Positions 29,891 through 40,555 of a DNA stretch of 47,088 nucleotides are shown here, in pieces; positions within the stretch are counted from its first letter, which is position 1; each line of letters starts with the position of its first letter. Origin of the DNA: Mesotaenium endlicherianum (Eukaryota; Streptophyta; Zygnematophyceae; Zygnematales; Mesotaeniaceae). The position numbers and the translations under genes were made by a program. The notes under the pieces were generated by a model that made no database searches, was not told the origin of the DNA, and saw only the letters and a program-made list of their open reading frames with translations. Location of the stretch: the NCBI GenBank assembly GCA_009602735.1, contig WELA01008001.1, forward strand, positions 60,794 through 107,881, read 5' to 3'.

Positions 29891-31776
29891 CCTGCCTGGC
29901 GTGCGGAGGGGCTGCACCCTCACTCCCCAGGCTGGTGTGGGGGCGCCTGGGCTGTGCATTCCCCTTTGGCCTGCTTGGGAAGGGCACCAGTGTTAGCCTC
30001 GCACTAGGCAGCAGTCTTAATCTGAGCACCCTGGGAAATTGTGCAGATCATTGCTGTCTTGCAAGAGTTCACGCTCAAGTGTGCCTGCGCAGTAGTTACG
30101 TCTTGGTGGGTGGCGTGGTGTGCATGTGCGCGCGTGCGTGCTTTGCGTGTGTGTGTTGTGTATCTGCAATTTGAGGGGTAGTGGGTGGGTGTGCAGTTAC
30201 ATATGTGTGTGTTCATATGTATGTGTGCGCATGCGTTCGTGTATATGTGTGCGGATGTGTGTGTGCGCGTGTGCGTGTGCGCGCGTATCCGTGCGCTCGC
30301 AAGCTCTGCTTCTTGACCTTCCTGACAGAGCTTGCTTGTACCTAGCATTGGAAGCTGCTGCGTGCCGTGGGCAGGCACTCTTTTTTTGGGCTGGGCCTCA
30401 TTCAACCCCAAGGGCTCTTTCTGAGACGAGGAGAATTCATAGCAGTCCCGACACACCAGCAGCGCCTGCACGTGTCGAGCCAGGGTTGAGCCTGTGCCTC
30501 CTTTCCCAGAGCCCCCTGCAGGTTGCTGGGGGGAGCGACGTCTCACAACAGGACTCCCGAGATGTCACTCGTGTCACTTGCACACCCGAGATGCGAGGCT
30601 TTGAGCTAGCTAAAGGTACAGGATTGTGCCATCTGGCGTGCACTAGACGTGGCCTCATTGTACCCAGGCTTATAATTTTCTTATGGGCCTTGTTTGACTA
30701 TAATATGCACTTCCTTTCTGTCTTTCGTTCGAAGTCGTCAGTAGCGTGCACGTGCTGGTCCTCGAGCCTTCTTTCAGACCCTTATTGAGAAGCAAAAGAA
30801 TGAGCATCAGAAACTTTTATGCGGAGCATTGAGGTGGTACACCTAGAGGATAGGAAGCCTCGCCACTTTCAATGATGGATGTGATGTTGAATATGCGGGT
30901 ACGTCATAGACAAAAAAGATTAGCGCTTGTGAACAAGCAATGCCGTATGAACCCTGGTCTTTATGAAATTTGACGCGTAGAACTAACAACCGGCAAGAGT
31001 CTGTAAACATAGACAATGATACGCTCTGAAAGAGACAGGGTGTCTTCATCGAGGCATCTACAAGTATAGACCAGAGCCTTGCATTGGCTGGCCCTACTAC
31101 AAACAGCAACGGGAATGATAGTGTCATGGAGATCGTGTCATGGCAATAAAAGTTTGTGTCGCATACATTGAGCTTATAATATATAGGACATACCGCGCAA
31201 CTATAAAATTGTAAATTACCAGCCATGACTTCGTCAGAATTAAACACGGAAGAAAGAAAAAATCAGATAGGCAAGTCTGCCCACTCTTGATCTATCTACT
31301 ATAAAGTAGCATTCTCCCGCAGTGATAGTCCCTTCCTCTGTCCCTGAATCCCCCCTTTGGCAAAAGCTTAGCACTTCCCAATCAGCCTCTCTCATGGCTT
31401 TTGAAGAGCATGCAGCCCACTCGCATTCAGCAGCTACAAGTGTGAGAAATCTAGCCAGCAGAGCAGGGTCAAGCCGTCCTTCCCCGCGGCCCCTGACCCC
31501 CCCGGCTCCCGACAGCCCCTCCTTCAGGGGGAGATGACCTGGCTGGTACGCGCCACTGGGAAGTTGCTCTGGCACAGACTTGAGCCCTAGGCGCAACCCC
31601 AAAATTCCACGCCCTTATAGCCCATAGCCCTTGTCCCCGATACCTCGCGGGGCCCATGCGCAACTCAGACTCCACTTCTCATATGTAGAGTGGACCACAC
31701 TCGGTCCGTGCCTGAGAGCAGCAGCAGCACAAACTGATGGTGTCCCTGTGCGTTTGTATGCGTGTATGGAGGGAGG

Positions 31777-31847
<71 letters not shown>

Positions 31848-31848
31848 N

Positions 31849-31885
<37 letters not shown>

Positions 31886-32760
31886 GGGGGGGGGGAGGCG
31901 GGGAGGGCGTACCTGGCGCACAGAGCGCGAGTGCTCTCCCACCAGCACGCAGGGAGCTTTGCAGCCCCTGCCCCTCTTCCTACTCCTGCGCCTGCGCCCG
32001 TGCCCTGTGCGTCGCAGCTGCGGCTGCTGCCGCCCCCCAGGCACCGGGCATGAGCGGCACATGCAGATGCACAACTAGCGGCGCTCGCATGCTCTGCAAG
32101 ACCCACTCCTGGGCAGCTGCCTGCCAGCTACAGCAGACAGACGCAGACGTACGTGCGCATGTGAATGTGTGTGCATGCGAGAGAGAGGGTGGCACGCGCA
32201 CTCGCCAGCTCAGTGAATGGCGGCAGAGGCCAGAGGGCCTGCGCGAGTCCCAGCAGGGGGCTGAGCCGCGGCGGCCCGCCAGGGGTGCATCCCCATCCCC
32301 CCCCGCACAGAGGAGGTTTCCACTCCTCAAGCAGCAGGGCACAGAGACCAGCAACACCCCCAGCACCAGCCCCTGAAGCAGGCACGGCACATGCAACAGT
32401 TGCGGGCAGGGGCGGACACGGGGCACAGGCGCATGCGCGAGCACAGGACGGGCGCAAGTGACTGGCGTCATGAGCGCCAAATGGAGACGAGCGGTCCGAG
32501 GACGGCAGGAAGCCCTCCTGCACCTCCTCCAGCAGCCCCCCTCCCCCCCGGGGCCTGTGCGCAATCATGAGCCCCCTCAATGAGGGCCGACATCAGCCAG
32601 GCGCAACCCTGCTGCTGCTGCCGCTGCTGCTGCGTAAGCAGAGGGCAAGCGCCCCCTGAGCCTGGAGCAGCTGCATGGGCAGCAGGTCATGCCTATTCAC
32701 AGAGAGGGAGGGGAGGAGGGGGGGGGGTGGGGTGGCTGACCGAGAAGGGTGACCCACGGT
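29891..32760. other. Gene-poor stretch with microsatellites
   Basis: Contains a (TG/CG)n-rich tract (30110-30300), AT-richer sequence (30800-31300) and a (GA)n tract of about 100 bp with an N (31781-31881). GC-rich sequence with many long but compositionally driven open frames follows (31900-32760). None shows a domain. A G-rich tract at 32700-32745 resembles the first bases of the window. Confidence 0.5.
31781..31881 (+). repeat. (GA)n microsatellite spanning an assembly N
   Basis: Uninterrupted AG dinucleotides on both sides of N31848; the true length is unknown because the join falls in the repeat. Confidence 0.85.
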
Positions 32761-32781
32761 GGAATACTTAAGTAGAGTGTG

Positions 32782-33453
32782 CACCAGGTGGCGTGATTTG
32801 GTGAGGTCGAGCTACTAGCGGGCTCACTGTGATTGTGATTCTTTGGAAGAACCAGACGTAGCGCTCAGCCAGCTGCAGACTCTCAGGAACGTAACACAGG
32901 TCCAAGTCTACGGATTATTGCAATACGAGCATTTGGGGTTTCTAAGAGGGCTGGCCACGGGGTTCCCTCTTCTCACGTCTTTCACCCTTACTTTTCGTGG
33001 CAACCAAAAGGACCTGGAAGTGTTGTCCCTGTTTCTCTCGCTTAAGACAGACATTCGAGAGCTGAAGTTGTTAACGGTAAAGAAATACCGTGATCCTGTC
33101 AATCGGGACTTCTACATGCGGGCATTGGAGAGCTTGGACTTCACCCCTCAGGTGCACCTGAAGAAGCTCAGGCTTGGTGTTGCCTACCACCTCTACCTTG
33201 AGATTCCCGATCACTTCACTGGTGGATTCTGCATCCCTCTCAGCACGACATTGACACAGCTCGCAAGTCTGGAGGAGCTTCTCATCATTGTGGATGAGTT
33301 GGCGGAGGAGGCACCCTGCCCTCCTGGCTGGCAGAGCTCCCCGCTTTTGTGGGGCTCTGGTTAACTGACATGAATGGCGCTCCCTGCAGCTCTTTCCTCA
33401 ACTCTCTTGGAAGGATGACGCGCTTGAAGGAGCTCATCATGACGGGTGTCACT
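32782..33453 (+). pseudogene. F-box/LRR copy C, exon 1, disrupted
   Basis: Similarity to copy A starts at CACCAGGTGGCG (the CTRWRD codons); the F-box start is missing. A TAG at 32816-32818 follows RSSY. LRRs follow (VALSQLQTLRNVTQVQVYGL, FPLLTSFTLTFRGNQKDLEV, SLKTDIRELKLLT, LKKLRLGVAYHL, LASLEELLIIVDEL). Near 33310-33330 a frame change separates this from SWLAELPAFVGLWLTDMNGA and LGRMTRLKELIMTGVT, which is open to a GTAGGT donor at 33454. LRR folds bind protein partners; in intact F-box/LRR proteins they select substrates for ubiquitination. Confidence 0.6.
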
Positions 33454-33567
33454 GTAGGTTCCCCTTAGGCCTCCCAAACAAGTAGTCTTGCCTTAGCCGT
33501 TTTGCTGCCCTCTGTGCCCTCTGTACCCTCTGTACACAGCTGTCTCCTCATCTTTCATTCAGACATG

Positions 33568-33656
<89 letters not shown>

Positions 33657-33700
33657 GACCTGAATTTTGATCTTGTCATGGTCTTTGTTGCTGTCGACAG
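33454..33700 (+). repeat. Copy C intron with (CA)n(TA)n(CT)n microsatellite
   Basis: Compound microsatellite (CA)n, (TA)n, (CT)n at about 33567-33653 inside the intron between C exons 1 and 2. The 3' splice site CTGTCGACAG precedes exon 2. Confidence 0.7.
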
Positions 33701-34424
33701 TTCAACGCCTCGGAGATGGATGCGGTCTCCAAGTTGAGCCATCTGACATCGCTCATCCTCGAGGAGAGCGAACTCGCCGCTGTCATGGCGCCCTTCCGGC
33801 CGACCACAACTCTCCGGAAGCTGTCTTGCCCTAGCGAGGTGCTGCCCCTGCTTAGGACAACCCTGCCCCTCCTGGAAGAGCTCACACTGACAGACATGAC
33901 CTTGGTGAAAGCATCCGACCCAACCTACTTTTTGCGCACGCCCAATATCCGCTCCCTGAGCCTTTTCCTTCGAGAAGAGAGGGGCGCAGGGCCCCCTCTA
34001 GAGCACCTCACAGGGCTCACCTCCCTCTGCCTGGATGAGGCATTTGAGCACTATGACACAGAAGAGCCCATCTGGCACATATGTGAGGCGCAGGTACCCA
34101 CGCTGCAGGTTCTCGAGCTGCACTCCTGCAAGCTGCTCCCCCTCATCGATGGCCTGCTCTCGCTGGAGCGCCATGTGGCAGTTAGTGCGTGCTGCACATG
34201 TCAGGGCTGTTCAGGCAAAGACAAGCGCTGGTTCAGCAGCCACGCAGAGCACGTAGCTGCCGGGAGCACTTGCCTCAAGCTGCCAGGTGACGTTGCCAGG
34301 CAGCAGAGGGACCAGGCGCCCTACCCCAAGGGCTCCTCCGCCGTGCTTCACTTGCCTCATCCTCAGGGACTGCAACCCCAGGGGCAACGCCGCGGAGGAG
34401 GATGTGGCCGAGAATGAAGACTAG
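33701..34424 (+). pseudogene. F-box/LRR copy C, exon 2, 3' frameshift
   Basis: The frame begins FNASEMDAVSKLSHLTSLIL and continues with LRRs (TTLRKLSCPSEVLPLLRTTL, LPLLEELTLTDM, NIRSLSLFLREERG, LTSLCLDEAFEHYD, LQVLELHSCKLLP) and the CCTCQG tail. Against copy B five bases are missing near 34303-34308 (GGCAGCTCTTCAGGGGG versus GGCAGCAGAGGG), which shifts the last ~45 codons into an unrelated Pro/Gln/Gly-rich tail. The original acidic end (as in B) can still be seen in another frame. Confidence 0.6.
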
Positions 34425-35519
34425 GGGGGCGACGTTGCTGAGAAGGGACAATGCCTTGGAGGACGACAAGGTGGAGGATGAAGACTTGGGGTAGTCAGGG
34501 TCCATGGCTTCCCGGTCTTTAAGGCTGGAGACTCTGGTCTGTGAAGGGAAGCCCCCATAGGCTGCCTATGTGTAGGCTAGCTTATTACGTCACATGTTCT
34601 CCATGCTTTCTTAGGCTAATAGACTAAGAGGCTAGGGAGGTGCATCTCGGAAAAGGTGGAGCAAGTAGCAGGGAAGAGTGCGCAATGCTGCATCAACGAC
34701 GTGAGTGGTTCATGCTTTTCTAGGTTAGGTGGCATACAGGACCACCTTTAGCAATCATGCAAATTACTTATTTCGTCTTTTTACCGGTGCATTTGTGTGC
34801 TGTGCTTAATTCCCACTTTGAATTCTTGCATCAGCAGAGATTGGTTATTTTGTGTTATACATTGACATTTAAAATGATTGTATCCTTAGCACTTCGGTCG
34901 CCAATATTGGAAGCAGATAGTGTTGACGCCTTGACACCATAAAATATTGTATCAAGAGCCCACCCAGGACCACATGCCCCAGATGTTTCTGAAGCCACTC
35001 AAATCTAACTTTTCTAAGCACATTCCGATTCACATGGCTATGGGCTTCGATAAAAGAGAGTACATAGTATATAAGATAATATTTTTTCTTGGAGAAGCAG
35101 TAATTACACACACCAGCAAGCTCTTATGTCACACACGAGACTTGAGAACATGTCAGTGCAAATTTACATGTGGCACAACCACGGTCCACAAACAAATTGA
35201 TGCAGGCATTGCACGCGTGTGCGTACATTCAGGTTTGTCGTCTGCAAAAGGGCCGCGGTCAACTAAGGGATTGGTCAGCTCTCAAAGCTAGTGGCATGGT
35301 GCCATGCAGGACCTGCCAAGTGGCAGCTGCAGGAACATACCTTGAGCATGTCAGCAGGTTGGCCTATGTCAACACCTTTTACTACTTCCTCTCCTGGCCC
35401 CTTGGCATCTGGCTTGCCACCTTCGTCCAGCCCGTCAAAGAGAGTGGGAATAATGAAAATCACCAATAGACAGAAAGGCGGGAGGTGCATGAAGAGCTTC
35501 TTGAGAGTGCTCATGCACT
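34425..35519 (+). other. Non-coding sequence between copy C and the right inverted arm
   Basis: The first ~530 bases duplicate the sequence downstream of copy B. The rest (34960-35519) has no recognisable gene; short open frames of about 75-115 codons overlap on both strands. Confidence 0.45.
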
Positions 35520-36319
35520 CTTAGCTTGTGTCTCTTGCTGGAGCCTCCGACTTCCAAGCTTCAAGCAGATTTGGGTGTGAGGTGCTGGAAGAAGTCAGGA
35601 GTGGCTGCCAGGTGGCACATCTCGAGGGGCACCTGTGTCGGAAATGTTTACTCATAATTATGATGGAATGTGACAGGGTTGATTGGTGAGTCGTTTAGTG
35701 CCATATTTTGCACTCACCAAGCATCACACAAAGGCAACATGATGGGATGACGCAAATCTGCGAGGCTGGGATAGAGCACGACACACAAATGCAGCGGGAA
35801 AGAGACCAAGAAAGTTGCACAGATCCCAAATAACGTGAAGTACTCTCAAATAATTTACACAAGTGAAATCCACCTTTTGACGCTGCCACCGTTGCCATTG
35901 CTGCCGCCGTCTCCAGCAGCAGGAGCAGGCAGGCGGGCAGGCAGGCAAGCAGGCGGGCACTTTTTACATCCACTGATGTGATGCAAGGACGATGTTGGCT
36001 CAAATGGCCTTTCAAGGCACCCAGTAACATTTTCTTAACTTGCCAAAGAGTAAAAGCAAAGAATGTATAGATACAAGTTAAGTTCCTGCACCTGCAGCCT
36101 ATGCCAGGGCAGCAGTTGCCTTCACGGCCCAAACTTTCCACCCTCCAATGTCAAACAAAATGCGCCCCCTCCTACCTCTAGGCTTTGCCCCAGAGGCCAA
36201 GGCAGCCCCCGTGCACCTCAACCTACCCTGACTCGTAATCTAAATTTTCTTGTCAGATACTCTTTTCCTGTGTCCACATCCTCTGAGTCTTTGTCTTCGT
36301 CTTAGTTGTTCATGGAGGC
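35520..36319 (-). other. Downstream region of copy D, arm of the inverted repeat
   Basis: Complement of the sequence downstream of copy A. It includes CAACGGTGGCAGCG (complement near 35880), a (GCAG/GCAGGCGG)n tract at 35918-35960 in the place of A's (GCTGTT)n tract, and GAGGTGCACGGGGGCTGCC near 36210 on the complement. No gene. Confidence 0.55.
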
Positions 36320-37054
36320 CTAGTCCTCCGAGCTATCATCGGAGTTGCTGCCCTCATTTTCTCTGTTCTCCGAGTTGTCAGAGCTCAAGAAGTCGTCCTG
36401 ATAGATGAAGCAGCCAGGACACGGCCCAAAATCCTTTGCGGTGTAGCGCCTGGTGTTCTTGAAGACTTGCCTGGCAGCGCCAGCTGGCATCCTGGGGCAG
36501 ACGCTCCCTCCCACCACATGCTCTGCGTGGCTGGTGAACCAGGGACCCGCCCCGCCCTGACACGTGCAGCGCACACTGACTGCCACGTGGCGCTAATCGA
36601 TGCGGCCGAGCAGCCAGCAGGTTTGCACCTTGAGCGCCTGCAGCGCGGGGACCTGCTCCGCACATATGTGCCAAAAGGGCATCACGTCATCGTCGCCCTC
36701 GTCGGGGTATTGGGAATCCAGAGACAGGGAGGTGAGCCCCGTGAGGCGCTCCAGGTGGGGCCACGCACGCTCGTCGGTCTTAAATTTGAGGTGCAGGGAG
36801 CGGATGTTGGGCGAGTGCGCAAAGAAGGTCAGCTTGTGCACGGCCGCGCTCACGTTTTTCAGTGTGAGGTCTTCCAGGAGGGGCAGAAGCCTCCTGACCC
36901 TGGGCAGCACCCGAGAATAGCAGGACAGCTTCTGAAGAGTGGAGCTCACACACAACGGTTCCCTTGTAGGAACTGTTCTGCAGTTGATGTCATCGAGCTC
37001 GAGCGAGGTCAGGCAGCTCATCTTGGAGACCACGTCCATCTCCGAGGCGTCAAA
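36320..37054 (-). pseudogene. F-box/LRR copy D, exon 2, nonsense codon
   Basis: On the minus strand the 3' splice site CTACCTGCAG precedes FDASEMDVVSKMSCLTSLEL. LRRs follow (TLQKLSCYSRVLPRVRRLLP, LLEDLTLKNVSA, NIRSLHLKFKTDERAW, LTSLSLDSQYPDEG, LQALKVQTCWLLGRID). At 36593-36595 TAG replaces a six-codon stretch present in copy A (net loss of 15 bases, frame kept). The frame then continues RHVAVSVRCTCQGGAGPWF to an acidic end (SNSDDSSED). Only this stop breaks exon 2. Confidence 0.6.
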
Positions 37055-37199
37055 CTGCAGGTAGCAACAAGTGAACGTCGGGCTAAGAACTCGGGTCAAG
37101 CAAGTTGGGGTTCAGGCAAAAAGAGCGGGAGCTGTGTGAAGAGGACAGCACAAAAAAAAAGGCAAGAATAGATTGTCGAAAGGGCCCGAGGGTACACAC

Positions 37200-37868
37200 C
37201 TCGTGGCCGGTCATGACGAGCTCCTTGAGACCCGTCATCATGACTAGAGTGTCCAGGAACAAGCTGCTGGGAGAAACCATTCCAGTTTCACATCCGGAAG
37301 CCCACAAATGCGGGAAGCTCTGCCAGCCAGGAGGGCAAGAATGCCCGCTCCGGCAAATTCTCCACTTCAATGTGAAGCTCTCGAAGACCCGTCAGCTTCG
37401 CAAGAGACGTGCTGACAGGGATGCAGGACCTGCCACGGACGGCGCTGTGAAACTTGAGGCACGAGTAGTCGAGAGAGAGCTTCTTCAGGTCCACCTGTCG
37501 GCTAAAATTCAAATTGTTCAAAGCTTTCCTGACGCACTCCCAGGTGTCAGTATCAACAAATTTCTCCTCCTTCTTCATGTACAGTCTCAAAGATAGCTCT
37601 CGGATGTCTGTCTTCAGAGAGAGGAACAGGGACAACACTGCCAGGTCCTTCTCGTCGCTACGAAAACCCAGGTCGAAAGATGTGAGAAGCGGAAACCTCG
37701 TGGCCAGCCCTCTTACAAACCCGATGTGCTTGCACTTCAGTGCCGGAATCACCCGAACATGTGTCACAGATCTGAGATTGTGCAGCTGGCTGAGCGCCAC
37801 GTGTGCGCCTAGCAAAAAGTCACAACGAGCTTGCTGGTAGCTGGAGCTAACCACGTCGCGCCACCTGG
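37200..37868 (-). pseudogene. F-box/LRR copy D, exon 1, disrupted near its 3' end
   Basis: Starts at TRWRDVVSSSYQQARCD; the F-box start seen in copy A is absent, the similarity ending at CACCAGGTGG. LRR-like units: VALSQLHNLRSVTHVRVIPA, FPLLTSFDLGFRSDEKDLAV, SLKTDIRELSLRLYMKKEE, LKKLSLDYSCLKF, LAKLTGLRELHIEVENL, WLAELPAFVGF. TGA at 37288-37290 stops this frame. The remaining part (LFLDTLVMMTGLKELVMTGH, then GAG|GTGTGT donor) is in another frame. Best read as a recent pseudogene or a copy with sequence errors. Confidence 0.6.
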
Positions 37869-37899
37869 TGATATACATACGTTATCCCAATAAGTTGTG

Positions 37900-38560
37900 G
37901 TAAACCAAAATGGCTCCCTCAGTTAAAAGTAGTTATTAAATAATGTCTTGAAATCTATGCAATGTCTCCATTGTACTTGTGAAGCAAATCTTTACTTCAT
38001 TCAATATATGTAGTGGTACTCCGAAGTACCTACCACTTTGAAAATTTGGTGTTACCCGAAAAACACCTAGTCAAATTTCAACATGTAACCGATATTGCAA
38101 AGCAAGTCATTCCCCACTTGTACGCCCTAGAAGAAATTCCAGTGCTCTACTATCTATGTCAAGAGTATGAATTATTGGAATTAATTGAAGCATAGCTTTC
38201 ATACCTACTTCAAAAGATTGATGAAGTGCACTACATGGCACCGGTGTACACGTGGACTGTATATAACTTGTCTAAGATTATGTCAACCCTTTGTAGGGCA
38301 GACAAGCTCAACTTAAATATATGCGCCTACTCTTCCATGTCCTTCTTGTCCTCTTTATGCTCTTTACATTTGCCAAAACAATAATGTCTCACACTGTCTG
38401 GGAAACCATAGCCTGAACCATACTGGTACTCTTTTCATATGTAACTACACTTCAAAAAAAAAACTCTAATGATTTATCTGCTGGACTTGTCTTATGCATC
38501 ATTAAGCTCTTAGATTGCTCGCTCTTTATTTGGCATCTGGAATTTAAGTTCCTACTTTGG
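37900..38560 (+). other. AT-rich island with a 60-codon open frame
   Basis: Clearly more AT-rich than its surroundings. An open frame at 38013-38195 (peptide includes DIAKQVIPHLYALEEIPVLY) looks protein-like, but I do not recognise it and no splice context supports it. It could be a fragment of another element. Confidence 0.3.
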
Positions 38561-38754
38561 GTTCAAAGGACGCATCCAAAATGCAAGTCGAAGCTTCGCA
38601 CAAGAAGCAATTGCAGGCAAACCTAGGCCTCCAATACATTGTCAAAAATATCAAAATATAGTGAAAAAAAGAGAAAAAAAAAGACAGCTGCCAAAGCCCA
38701 TGCCTTCGGCCCGGCTGAATCAGTAGTTTTTTATGTGTACATGGGGGAGAGTAA

Positions 38755-39378
38755 CTACGACAGAAACGAGCTCTGCTGCGTACCGACACTTCTCTGCCAG
38801 CTGCATGCATCCACCCCGCCGTCCAAATCTCCACTGGTGGGCGGCAGGTGACTGAGCTGATACATGGTTCCACTGCTGAAAGAAGCGCCATTGCCCGGCA
38901 CATAAGCGGAAGGAGGAGCAACACCACTAGGACCATGAAGAGGAAGAAAAAAAGGAGGAGGAGGAGGAGGAGGAGATACAGGAATAGGGCTGGGAGCGCT
39001 GCTGGCAGTGTCAGCCAACGGGGAGGGATAGTACCCGCCCCAGAGAGCTCTCTCCTGCGGCGATTCCCAGGGCTGATGATAGCTCTGGGATTTAGGCTGG
39101 GCTTGCGGTTGGGGCTGGATTTGGGGTTGGGGCGCAGGTGCGGGGGCTAGGGCTGGTGCTGGTGCTGGGTGATGCTGATGATGCTGATGCTGAGGGAAGG
39201 AGTAAGGGAGGCTGCTGTCGTTGCGCTGCTCGCTAATGCTCATTCTCTGGAAAGACAACTCCAGGGGCGGCCGAGGGGGGTACGTGTGCACTAACTGCTC
39301 CTGCTCCTGCTGCTGAGGATGATGATGGTAATTGGGTGGCTGACTGGGCAGCCTAGGACGCAGAGCATCGCCTGCCAC
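38755..39378 (-). CDS. C2-domain gene, Pro/Gln-rich 3' exon
   Basis: After the 3' splice site GATTCTGCCAG on the minus strand, the frame reads AGDALRPRLPSQPPNYHHH, a His/Gln/Pro-rich low-complexity stretch including (PA)n and PQPQIQPQPQ, a PPPPPPPFF run, and ends with stop at 38755. It is probably the C-terminal part of the C2-domain gene that starts at 41722, by analogy to plant C2 proteins with Pro-rich tails. The connecting exons between 39400 and 40900 are not resolved. Confidence 0.4.
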   Translation of the reverse strand: MAGDALRPRLPSQPPNYHHHPQQQEQEQLVHTYPPRPPLELSFQRMSISEQRNDSSLPYSFPQHQHHQHHPAPAPALAPAPAPQPQIQPQPQAQPKSQSYHQPWESPQERALWGGYYPSPLADTASSAPSPIPVSPPPPPPPFFLPLHGPSGVAPPSAYVPGNGASFSSGTMYQLSHLPPTSGDLDGGVDACSWQRSVGTQQSSFLS

Positions 39379-39839
39379 CTGGCAGAATCACAGAGCGTGC
39401 GTGCGTACGAGTAAGAGTTCGTGTCTGGGAAAGCCCTACGGCCTTTTCGTGTGAATGTACGAGTCTGCGTCTCTAGGCTGGTCCCTCCAAAGTCGAGTTG
39501 TGCAAGAAACAGGCAACCCATGCGCAGAAGAGGAACAGTGACACACGCACGCAGCACGTGGGGGGGATACATGCTGCGAGCTGAAAGACATGCTTAGCTG
39601 TCAGGCTCCATGAGCACAAAGCCAGGGCCCACACAGAAGCAACAGCTCGTCAAAGTGTTAGTGGTCCTGCTCTGAGGCTGCTCGGGCCTCCCCAAGTCAG
39701 CCGCATAAACCCCGACACCCGGTATGCCATACACCCTCCATGTCCTCGTCGCCAATAACGCAGGCGCCTCCTCGTAGGATCAGAGTGAGCTACTAGGCCA
39801 CTGGAGAGGCTGTCCCAACGCCCCGGTGGTTCCACCCCC

Positions 39840-40090
39840 CGGCCATGCTCTATGCAAGCCCCCCTGAAAGTGGCCGACATTGCCGGCCCGGGCATGGGCG
39901 TGGCTCTATCGACGAGTATGCGCATGGCTATGGCTGCGCAATGGCTATGGCTACGCCCGTGGCCATGGCTATGGCTGAGGGCATGGAGTGCAGTGCTGCC
40001 AGGGCTTGCCATGTGGCCCACAACCGAGTGTGCAGAATGTGCGCAGGGGGACTGCAGTACTGAGGGCACTGAGGGCACCGAGGGCACGGA
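39840..40090 (+). repeat. Short GGCTATG and GAGGGCAC tandem repeats
   Basis: ATGGCTATGGCT-type hexamer repeats (about 39922-39983) and GAGGGCAC(T/C)(G) repeats (about 40062-40090). These lie within the presumed introns of the minus-strand C2 gene. Open frames here are repeat-driven. Confidence 0.55.
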
Positions 40091-40317
40091 GGTTTGAAGG
40101 CCGGCTGGGTCCACATTCTGAAAATCACATGCCAGCCTGGTGCTGCCCGTCTATGCACAACACAAAACGATTCACACCCTCCTCGCGCTTCACAGCCTCT
40201 CCCGGCACACACTCGGCCGTCACACGTCGTTTAAGAGCGTGAGTTCTACGCGGCCTCGCCGGCGAAGGCTGCATGCTTGTGCTCGTCACCCAAGTCCGCA
40301 CGACGGTGCTTAGGATT

Positions 40318-40372
40318 AGGGTTGAGATTGAAGTTAGGGTTAGGGTTAGGTGTAGGCGTGGGCGTGGGCGTA
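40318..40372 (+). repeat. Short interstitial TTAGGG-like tract and GGCGTG repeats
   Basis: GTTAGGGTTAGGGTTAGG is preceded by diverged GGATTAGGGTTGAG and followed by (GGCGTG)n. It is too short to be a telomere. Confidence 0.6.
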
Positions 40373-40555
40373 GGCTACGGGCAGGGGGTATGGCTGGGGA
40401 CATGGCAGGGGTTGTGGCGGGAAATATCAGACGCTAAAAACTCTGTAAGGTCTCCAGAAGGTGAAGCAGCTAGCAGAAGGTGAAGCACCGAAACCCAGTT
40501 GGTGCTTGCCTTGGAGTATCGTGTAAGTTCTCGCAGGGCCTTGGAAGTGTAGGCA

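Noticed and set aside
30120..30788. Cys/Val-rich 222-codon frame
   Set aside because: It starts in a (TG)n tract and has no domain; the overlapping minus-strand frame is equally long.
31615..32106. Ser/Leu- and Glu/Arg-repeat frames in the (GA)n tract
   Set aside because: Microsatellite translation, open in several frames at once.
40318..40372. Telomere remnant
   Set aside because: Only about three TTAGGG units with degenerate neighbours; more likely part of local simple repeats.
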